Assembly: GCA_003448675.1 (NCBI GenBank) | Contig: DLXZ01000207.1 | Span: 1 to 27,071, forward strand | From: Porticoccaceae bacterium | Lineage (GTDB): Bacteria; Pseudomonadota; Gammaproteobacteria; Pseudomonadales; Porticoccaceae | Direction of reading: 5' to 3' | DNA length: 27,071 bases | In this document: piece by piece, positions 19,852 through 27,071 of the stretch | How the letters are laid out: each line of letters starts with the position of its first letter | Numbering within the stretch: the stretch's first letter is position 1 | Notes under the pieces: model-generated | Told to the model about the DNA's origin: nothing | Seen by the model: only the letters and a program-made list of their open reading frames with translations | Database searches by the model: none | Program-made: the position numbers and the translations under genes

Positions 19852-20295
19852 ATGCCCCACAACATTCACTTGACCGTAGCAGCCGTAGTGCCGCGCCAGG
19901 GTAAATATCTACTGGTGAAGGAAGGGAAGCAGGGTAGCTTTGTCCTCAACCAACCGGCCGGCCACGTGGAGCCGGGGGAATGCCCCATTGCCGCGGTTCG
20001 GCGCGAAACCCTGGAGGAGACAGGCTGGACCGTCGAGCCTTCAGCCCTGCTCGGTTTTGCCACCTACACCGCGCCAGCGAATGGTGTCACTTACTATCGC
20101 TTCAGTTTTTTGTGTGAAGCCCTGGATCACCATCCCCTGGCCCCCATTGACCCGGATATCAGCGAAGTCCTGTGGCTGGATAGACAGGCATTGGCAAACG
20201 GCGATCCTTTACGTAGCCCGCTGGTGCTCGACGCCATCGAGCTTTATGAGTCGGGGGTTCGCTATCCGTTAGAGTTTATGCAGGATTACCGCTAA
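19852..20295 (+). CDS. nudJ: Nudix phosphatase NudJ
   Basis: Nudix hydrolase; E. coli NudJ (YmfB) acts on nucleoside tri- and diphosphates and on hydroxymethylpyrimidine pyrophosphate. The complete Nudix box is [23 protein letters not shown] (G-x5-E-x7-REUxEExGU, residues about 37-59). I chose the ATG at 19852, giving 147 residues, close to the usual length, and [13 protein letters not shown] matches the family N-terminus; the frame is open further upstream into rluE but without family character. The assignment to NudJ rests on sequence feel and on its position between rluE and mnmA. Confidence 0.9.
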   Translation: MPHNIHLTVAAVVPRQGKYLLVKEGKQGSFVLNQPAGHVEPGECPIAAVRRETLEETGWTVEPSALLGFATYTAPANGVTYYRFSFLCEALDHHPLAPIDPDISEVLWLDRQALANGDPLRSPLVLDAIELYESGVRYPLEFMQDYR

Positions 20296-20333
20296 AATTC
20301 CCACCCCATCTCATTCACACAAACCTTCTTGCA

Positions 20334-21482
20334 ATGTCAGCCCTTTCCCAGCTTCTGGAAATCACTGGCCCTCCCGACCACTGCAGGGTGATTGTCGGCA
20401 TGTCCGGCGGCGTCGACTCCTCGGTCAGCGCCCTGCTGCTCAAACAGGCCGGCTATCAGGTGGAAGGCTTGTTTATGAAGAACTGGGATGAAGACGATGG
20501 CACCGAATACTGCACCGCCAAAGCGGATCTCGCCGACGCCAGCGCGGTATGCGACAAACTGGGCATTCACCTGCACACCGCTAACTTCGCCGCGGAATAC
20601 TGGGACGAGGTCTTCGAATATTTTCTCGCCGAGTATAAAGCCGGGCGCACCCCCAACCCTGACATCCTCTGCAACCGGGAAATCAAGTTCAAAGTCTTTC
20701 TCGAATATGCGGAATTACTGGGCGCTGACTTTATCGCCACCGGCCACTACGTGCGCACGCGGCGCAATACTCACACATCCCTGTTACGAGGCCTGGATAC
20801 CAACAAGGATCAAAGCTACTTTCTCTACGCAGTATCGGAGCAGGCGCTGGCAAAAACCCTGTTTCCGGTCGGTGAGCTGAATAAGCCGGAGGTGCGGGCC
20901 CTGGCCGAGGAACATGGACTGGTTACCCACGACAAAAAAGACAGCACGGGCATCTGCTTTATCGGCGAGCGCCGGTTCCAGGATTTTCTGACCCAGTACA
21001 TCCCCGCCCGGCCCGGCGACATTATGTCCACCGATGGTCGGGTCATCGGCCACCATCAGGGCTCCATGTACTATACCCTGGGGCAACGGGCTGGCCTGGG
21101 CATTGGCGGCCTGGCCGACCATGCCGAAGCCCCCTGGTACGTCGCCGACAAAGACGTAAACAACAACACCCTCGTCGCCGTGCAGGGCAACGATCATCCC
21201 CTACTGTTCAGCCAAACCCTGACGGCCGACCAACTGCACTGGATCAGTGGCCAGCCCCCGCAAAACAGCTTTCGTTGTAGCGCCAAAATCCGCTACCGCC
21301 AGAAAGATCAGACCTGCCGCGTCGAGCTGGGCGCTGGCGATAGTTGCCAGGTTAGCTTCGATGAAGCGCAGCGTTCGGTCACGCCGGGGCAGTCTGTGGT
21401 TTTTTACCAGGGCGAAACCTGTCTGGGTGGCGGTGTCATCACCGCGAACAATACGGGCGCGGGCGCGCTCGTTGCCGGGTAA
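20334..21482 (+). CDS. mnmA: tRNA-specific 2-thiouridylase MnmA
   Basis: Installs the 2-thio group on wobble U34 of tRNA-Lys, -Glu and -Gln using ATP and sulfur relayed by the IscS/Tus system. The PP-loop SGGVDSS is at 24-30. The catalytic pair is Cys113 ([12 protein letters not shown]) and Cys208 ([11 protein letters not shown]), matching Cys102 and Cys199 of E. coli. MKNWDEDDG and GHYVR are also conserved. At 382 residues it has about 11 extra N-terminal residues relative to E. coli. It lies 38 nt after nudJ and 16 nt before hflD. No tus genes are in the window. Confidence 0.97.
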   Translation: MSALSQLLEITGPPDHCRVIVGMSGGVDSSVSALLLKQAGYQVEGLFMKNWDEDDGTEYCTAKADLADASAVCDKLGIHLHTANFAAEYWDEVFEYFLAEYKAGRTPNPDILCNREIKFKVFLEYAELLGADFIATGHYVRTRRNTHTSLLRGLDTNKDQSYFLYAVSEQALAKTLFPVGELNKPEVRALAEEHGLVTHDKKDSTGICFIGERRFQDFLTQYIPARPGDIMSTDGRVIGHHQGSMYYTLGQRAGLGIGGLADHAEAPWYVADKDVNNNTLVAVQGNDHPLLFSQTLTADQLHWISGQPPQNSFRCSAKIRYRQKDQTCRVELGAGDSCQVSFDEAQRSVTPGQSVVFYQGETCLGGGVITANNTGAGALVAG

Positions 21483-21498
21483 AAGGGTATTCGGCCAA

Positions 21499-22125
21499 AT
21501 GTTCCAGCCACCCAGCCGCGATCAGGTCATCGCCCTTGCTGGTCTGTTTCAGGCCTGCGCCCTGGTGGATACCCTGGCGCGTACCGGTCAGGTTGCACCG
21601 GATGCCCTGGAAACCGCTATCACTTCGCTGCTGGATCAAAACCCCCACAGTTGCGAAAGCGCGTTTGGCTCTATCAAGAAGCTGGCACTCGGTTTTGAAA
21701 CCCTGGAAAAGCTCCTGAACGCGGACAAGCAAGGCAGGAATCAGGAAGTGTTGCGTTACGGTCTGGGTCTTATCTTTCTGCAACACAAAGTCTGGAGCAA
21801 CCGCGCCATGCTGAATACCATTGGCGAAGGCATCGCTCGCGCAAGGCAGCAAGCCCAGCACTTTGAGCCGACCCACGAAAACGTCATCAGTGGTCTGGCC
21901 GACCTCTATAGCCGCACCATCAGCACCTTTCGCTTTCGCATCCAGGTCAACGGTCAGGCGGGACATTTGCAGCAAACCAACATCGCAGACCGCATTCGTT
22001 GCCTGCTTTTTGCCGGCATCCGCGCCGGCATCCTCTGGCGGCAATGCGGCGGTCGGCGCTGGCATCTGATCGTTTATCGCAAGCACATTCTGGAGCAGGC
22101 AAAACAACTGCGTCGCCAATGTTAA
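21499..22125 (+). CDS. hflD: High-frequency lysogenization protein HflD
   Basis: Peripheral inner-membrane protein; in E. coli it binds lambda CII, and its native role is unclear. The 208 residues match the family length (213 in E. coli). It is largely helical, with the family segments QVIALAGLFQACALVD, VLRYGLGLIFLQHKV and ADRIRCLLFAGIRAGILWRQCGG. The ATG at 21499 is supported by the start of family similarity; the open frame continues back into mnmA in another frame. It sits 16 nt after mnmA, the standard mnmA-hflD-purB order. Confidence 0.93.
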   Translation: MFQPPSRDQVIALAGLFQACALVDTLARTGQVAPDALETAITSLLDQNPHSCESAFGSIKKLALGFETLEKLLNADKQGRNQEVLRYGLGLIFLQHKVWSNRAMLNTIGEGIARARQQAQHFEPTHENVISGLADLYSRTISTFRFRIQVNGQAGHLQQTNIADRIRCLLFAGIRAGILWRQCGGRRWHLIVYRKHILEQAKQLRRQC

Positions 22126-22142
22126 GCTCACGCCCCTGGCCC

Positions 22143-22168
22143 ACCTGATTAAACATCACTGATCAGGT
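22143..22168. repeat. Inverted repeat upstream of purB
   Basis: ACCTGAT (22143-22149) and ATCAGGT (22162-22168) are exact complements around 12 nt, followed by AAAATT. It could be a weak terminator after hflD or a protein-binding site before purB. It does not resemble the known E. coli PurR operator. Confidence 0.45.
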
Positions 22169-22170
22169 AA

Positions 22171-23610
<1,440 letters not shown>

Positions 23611-23636
23611 AGTCTGGCTTTCGCGAATTTTGCGCA

Positions 23637-24830
23637 ATGAGCAAACCTCGAAGCGGACTAAACGGCCAGGTGGCTAGCATTCTGGGCGGGATGGACGCCA
23701 ACCACTTTCTGGCCCACTACTGGCAGAAAAAACCCCTGCTGATTCCCAGGGCGCTGGGCGAGCCGCCCGCGCTTTCGGCGGATGAACTGGCGGGCCTCGC
23801 CCTCGAAGACAATATCGAGTCTCGTTTGGTGCGCGAGGACTCAGCGACTCAAAGCTGGAATCTGGACAGAGGGCCCTTTGACGAAAAAACACTACAAAAC
23901 CTGCCCGACCAACACTGGACATTACTGGTGCAAGCCGTTGATCAATGGCTGCCGGAAATCCACGGCTTGCTCGATCACTTTGATTTCCTGCCCCGCTGGC
24001 GGCTTGATGACGTTATGATCAGCCTGTCCGCCGATGGCGGCAGCGTCGGCCCCCACTTCGATAACTACGACGTATTTTTGCTACAAACCCGGGGGAAAAA
24101 ACGCTGGCGTATCGGCCAGCATTGCAAAGCGGACACGCTCCTCGTCGAAGATTCCCCCCTGCGCCTGCTGGCCGACTTCCAGCCGCGGGAAGAGTACCTG
24201 CTCGAACCCGGCGATATGCTTTATTTACCACCGAAACTTGCCCACTGGGGCATCGCAGAAGGTTTGTCCATGACCTGCTCCATAGGTTTTCGGGCGCCGA
24301 CAGCGGTAGAGGCTCTGGACGAAGTAGTTTGCGAGATGCTGGCGGCGCCGGCCAGCAATGACCGGGCCTACACCGACCCGCCCCTTTCCACCGAACTGGC
24401 CGGGGGCGAAATCAGCCCTGCTTTTATTAACGCCTTGAAGGCGATGTTGAACGAACTGCTGGGCGACGAACAACGCCTGGGCCAGTGGTTCGCCCGCCAT
24501 ATGACGGCAAGAAAATACCCCGAGCTGGAATTATTGGCAGAAGACGAAAGCCCACCGGACTGGCGTCGCGCCCTGAACGCGGGTGATAGTCTATGCTGGC
24601 ACCCGGCCTCGCGCTGCGCCCTGCTACCGGCTGCCATAAACAGTGGCCAGGACTGCCTGGCCGCGGATGGTGAGCTCTACCCCGGTACCCCCCGTCTGGC
24701 ATCGCTGCTATGTACGCTGCGACGCCTGAAACAAACCGACCTTACCCAGCTCAGTAGCGAAGAAATGAACACACTTGATGTACTGGTCAATCAGGGAAGC
24801 CTGATATTAGACGATCAAGATTCCGACTAA
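23637..24830 (+). CDS. roxA: 50S ribosomal protein L16 arginine 3-hydroxylase (JmjC-type)
   Basis: Fe(II)/2-oxoglutarate oxygenase (YcfD/RoxA) that hydroxylates an arginine of ribosomal protein L16. The iron-binding triad is visible: His140 and Asp142 in VGPHFDNYD and His203 in KLAHWGIAEG. FLAHYWQKKPLLIPRAL at the N-terminus and WRLDDVMIS match E. coli YcfD. The C-terminal helical and winged-helix region is present, for 397 residues against 373 in E. coli. A start at Met19 (23691) would be nearer the E. coli N-terminus; neither start has a strong ribosome-binding site. It follows purB by 26 nt and is convergent with uvrB; I see no terminator in the 48 nt between them. Confidence 0.93.
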   Translation: MSKPRSGLNGQVASILGGMDANHFLAHYWQKKPLLIPRALGEPPALSADELAGLALEDNIESRLVREDSATQSWNLDRGPFDEKTLQNLPDQHWTLLVQAVDQWLPEIHGLLDHFDFLPRWRLDDVMISLSADGGSVGPHFDNYDVFLLQTRGKKRWRIGQHCKADTLLVEDSPLRLLADFQPREEYLLEPGDMLYLPPKLAHWGIAEGLSMTCSIGFRAPTAVEALDEVVCEMLAAPASNDRAYTDPPLSTELAGGEISPAFINALKAMLNELLGDEQRLGQWFARHMTARKYPELELLAEDESPPDWRRALNAGDSLCWHPASRCALLPAAINSGQDCLAADGELYPGTPRLASLLCTLRRLKQTDLTQLSSEEMNTLDVLVNQGSLILDDQDSD

Positions 24831-24878
24831 CCCCCTACTTATATTGTGATCCCGGCGCCATGGCATCATTCTGGTTCA

Positions 24879-26909
24879 TCAGGCCGCACCCATAAATTTC
24901 CCGTCCTTGAGCGCCTGTAATTTATCCCGAATCAGCGCCGCATCCTCAAATTCCAGGTTGCGGGCATGTTCATACATCTGCTGCTCCATGGCCTCGATCT
25001 GCTTGGCCAGTTGCGCAGCGGACAAATCAGCCACCGAAGCATCGGCCAGATAAGTCGCCTGGCTGTCGGCGACTTTGCGTAGTTGACCGCGCCGGCCAGC
25101 AGCACTGCTGATCGCCCCCTCCAGCACATCGGGCACCGCCTTGATGATGCCCTGGGGTGTAATGCCGTGAGTCTGGTTAAATTCCAGTTGACGTTTACGC
25201 CGGCGCTCGGTTTCATCCATGGCCCGCTGCATGGAGCCAGTCACTTCGTCCCCATAAAGAATCGCGCGGCCATTGAGATGCCGGGCGGCGCGCCCGACAG
25301 TCTGAATCAGCGATTGTTCGGAACGTAAAAAGCCTTCTTTATCCGCGTCGAATACCGCCACCAGGGATACCTCCGGCATATCCAGGCCCTCGCGCAGAAG
25401 GTTAATGCCCACCAGCACATCAAACTCACCCAGGCGCAGGTCACGAATGATTTCCACCCGTTCGACGGTATCAATATCCGAGTGCATGTAACGCACCCGT
25501 ACCCCGTGTTCGTCGAGGTATTCGGTCAGGTCCTCCGCCATCCGCTTGGTCAGCACGGTAATCAGTACCCGCTCACCCCGCCCCACACAGGTGCCGATTT
25601 CGCCCATCACATCATCCACCTGCTTGCTGGCCGGCTTGACCACGATCTCGGGGTCCACCAGGCCAGTGGGCCGCACCGTCAGTTCCACCACCGCCTGGGC
25701 ATGCTCGGCTTCATATTTGGCTGGCGTCGCGGAGACGAAAATACTCTGGGGCATGAGTCGTTCCCACTCATCAAAACGCAGGGGACGGTTATCAAGGGCG
25801 GACGGCAGGCGGAAGCCGTATTCCACCAGGGTTTCCTTACGCGAGCGGTCGCCCCGGTACATACCTCCAATCTGGGGAATGGAAACGTGGGACTCGTCGA
25901 TCACCAGCAGGGCGTTATCGGGCAAATAATCAAACAGGGTCGGCGGTGGCTCGCCCGGGGCGCGCCCGGACAGATAACGGGAATAGTTTTCGATACCCGA
26001 GCAGTAGCCCAGCTCCTGCATCATCTCCAGATCGTAGCGGGTGCGCTCACTAAGCCGCTGGGCTTCCACCAGCTTGTCATTGGCATGCAACTGCTCAAGG
26101 CGCTCCACCAACTCCACCTTGATCTGCTCGATGGCCTCCATAATGGTTTCGCGGGGCGTTACATAGTGGGACTTGGGGTAAATGGTGATCCGCGGAATGC
26201 GCTGCAGAACCTCGCCAGTCAGTGGATCGAACAGAGAGATATTCTCGACCTCGTCATCGAACAGCTCAATGCGCACCGCCTCCTTCTCCGAGTCCGCCGG
26301 GAAAATATCGATCACGTCCCCACGCACCCGATAGTTGGCCCGCTCGAAGGCCACGTCGTTGCGGGTGTACTGCAACTCCGCCAGCCGGCGCAGAATACTC
26401 CGCTGGTCGACGCGGTCACCGCGCACCGCATGAAGCACCATCTTCAGATAGGACTCGGGATCACCCAGGCCGTAGATCGCCGATACGGTCGCCACCACCA
26501 CCACATCCCGGCGCTCCATCAAGGCCTTGGTGGCCGACAACCGCATCTGCTCGATATGGCGGTTAATGGAGGCGTCCTTCTCGATATAGGTGTTGGAAGC
26601 CGGCACGTAGGCCTCGGGCTGGTAGTAATCGTAATAGGAAACGAAATACTCCACCGCGTTGTTGGGGAAGAATTCCTTTAATTCCCCGTAGAGCTGGGCC
26701 GCCAGGGTCTTGTTATGGGCCATAACAATGGTCGGGCGCTGTAAACGCTCGATAACGTTGGCAACGGTGAAGGTCTTGCCCGAGCCCGTAACCCCCAGCA
26801 GGGTCATCGACGCCAAACCCGCCTCCAGGCCTTCCACCAGTTGGCGAATAGCCTCGGGTTGATCCCCGGCCGGTTTATATTCACTGACGACTTGTAGTGG
26901 TTTATCCAT
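24879..26909 (-). CDS. uvrB: Excinuclease ABC subunit UvrB
   Basis: Helicase-like damage-verification subunit of nucleotide excision repair. The 676 residues are typical. Walker A GVTGSGKT is at 39-46, the beta-hairpin region [20 protein letters not shown] at about 94-115, and a DESH box ([10 protein letters not shown]) follows. The helicase C-terminal motifs include [17 protein letters not shown] and QTVGRAARH. The UVR motif, for UvrC/UvrA contact, is at about 635-670. The ATG at 26909 has no evident Shine-Dalgarno sequence. No CTG-N10-CAG LexA box is present in the upstream 162 nt. Confidence 0.97.
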   Translation of the reverse strand: MDKPLQVVSEYKPAGDQPEAIRQLVEGLEAGLASMTLLGVTGSGKTFTVANVIERLQRPTIVMAHNKTLAAQLYGELKEFFPNNAVEYFVSYYDYYQPEAYVPASNTYIEKDASINRHIEQMRLSATKALMERRDVVVVATVSAIYGLGDPESYLKMVLHAVRGDRVDQRSILRRLAELQYTRNDVAFERANYRVRGDVIDIFPADSEKEAVRIELFDDEVENISLFDPLTGEVLQRIPRITIYPKSHYVTPRETIMEAIEQIKVELVERLEQLHANDKLVEAQRLSERTRYDLEMMQELGYCSGIENYSRYLSGRAPGEPPPTLFDYLPDNALLVIDESHVSIPQIGGMYRGDRSRKETLVEYGFRLPSALDNRPLRFDEWERLMPQSIFVSATPAKYEAEHAQAVVELTVRPTGLVDPEIVVKPASKQVDDVMGEIGTCVGRGERVLITVLTKRMAEDLTEYLDEHGVRVRYMHSDIDTVERVEIIRDLRLGEFDVLVGINLLREGLDMPEVSLVAVFDADKEGFLRSEQSLIQTVGRAARHLNGRAILYGDEVTGSMQRAMDETERRRKRQLEFNQTHGITPQGIIKAVPDVLEGAISSAAGRRGQLRKVADSQATYLADASVADLSAAQLAKQIEAMEQQMYEHARNLEFEDAALIRDKLQALKDGKFMGAA

Positions 26910-27006
26910 GGGAGCGGAATATGAGGGGCTGATGCTACTGTTGAGCGGAACGAATCCGAGCCTGCGTTTCCAGGGCTAGCACTCGATTACAGGCGGAACT
27001 ACGGTC

Positions 27007-27035
27007 TTGACTCACCCAATAGTGGACTATACCAT
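27007..27035 (+). promoter_or_regulatory. Promoter of the tRNA gene at the right edge
   Basis: TTGACT (27007-27012), 17-bp spacer, TACCAT (27030-27035), then a GC-rich discriminator (GCGCGCC). This layout is typical of growth-rate-controlled stable-RNA promoters. The expected start near 27042 lies about 10 nt before the mature tRNA. Confidence 0.5.
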
Positions 27036-27051
27036 AGCGCGCCTTCGCTAC

Positions 27052-27071
27052 TCCGCCTTAGCTCAGTTGGT
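27052..27071 (+). tRNA. 5' end of a tRNA gene, probably tRNA-Asn, cut by the window edge
   Basis: TCCGCCT fits the 5' acceptor strand (positions 1-7), followed by TAGCTCAGTTGGT, the canonical U8-A9, D-stem and D-loop start. A U at position 1 and this acceptor are frequent in bacterial tRNA-Asn. The anticodon lies outside the window, so the identity is a guess. Confidence 0.8.

Noticed and set aside
21247..21498. N-terminal extension of HflD to 292 residues
   Set aside because: The extra Arg/Ser-rich sequence is the mnmA gene read out of frame.
25482..26681. 399-residue open frame antisense to uvrB
   Set aside because: It is a shadow of uvrB codon bias; the UvrB motifs on the other strand are complete.

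Overview
The window is a gene-dense stretch of chromosome (about 27 kb, GC-rich) from a gammaproteobacterium. I place it in the Pseudomonas/Cellvibrio-type (Pseudomonadales or marine relatives) branch rather than the enterics. The gene content and order cysG-serS-crcB-rarA-lolA-ftsK / trxB-aat-bpt-infA / clpA-clpS / cspD / icd closely resemble, from memory, the Pseudomonas aeruginosa core chromosome. bpt and a 741-residue monomeric isocitrate dehydrogenase are absent from E. coli. I see no insertion sequences, integrases, phage genes, CRISPR arrays, toxin-antitoxin modules or compositional islands.

Layout. (1) Positions 1-990: a 5'-truncated zinc alcohol dehydrogenase, separated from the next unit by a strong terminator hairpin. 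(2) 1116-10089, all minus strand: ftsK, lolA, rarA, crcB, serS, cysG, gor (transcribed in that order). lolA-rarA and rarA-crcB overlap; cysG and gor are 3 nt apart. (3) 10267-13102, plus strand, divergent from ftsK: trxB, aat, bpt, infA. (4) 13271-15934, minus strand: clpS then clpA, convergent with infA. (5) 16157-16453: cspD, divergent from clpS, followed by a 335-nt gene-free gap. (6) 16789-19014, minus strand: monomeric NADP isocitrate dehydrogenase. (7) 19205-24830, plus strand: rluE, nudJ, mnmA, hflD, purB, roxA. (8) 24879-26909, minus strand: uvrB. (9) The right edge cuts the first 20 nt of a tRNA gene, probably tRNA-Asn, behind a tRNA-like promoter.

Functional themes. Blocks 3 and 4 hold four components of the bacterial N-degron pathway: Aat and Bpt add Leu/Phe to protein N-termini, ClpS recognises such N-termini, and ClpA unfolds the substrate for ClpP (not in the window). 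Block 7 is mainly RNA and ribosome modification (RluE on 23S rRNA, MnmA on tRNA wobble uridine, RoxA on ribosomal protein L16) plus purine synthesis and Nudix hydrolysis. gor, trxB and cysG contribute thiol redox and siroheme/sulfite metabolism. Other genes cover chromosome segregation (ftsK), DNA repair (rarA, uvrB), lipoprotein sorting (lolA), fluoride export (crcB) and translation (serS, infA).

I looked for an undescribed system and did not find a convincing one: every sizeable open frame is explained by a known family or is an antisense shadow of one. The second-look items are regulatory or architectural: non-ATG starts, hairpins near starts, divergent promoters, the acidic tail on ClpS, the unexplained gap after cspD, and local changes in conserved gene order.
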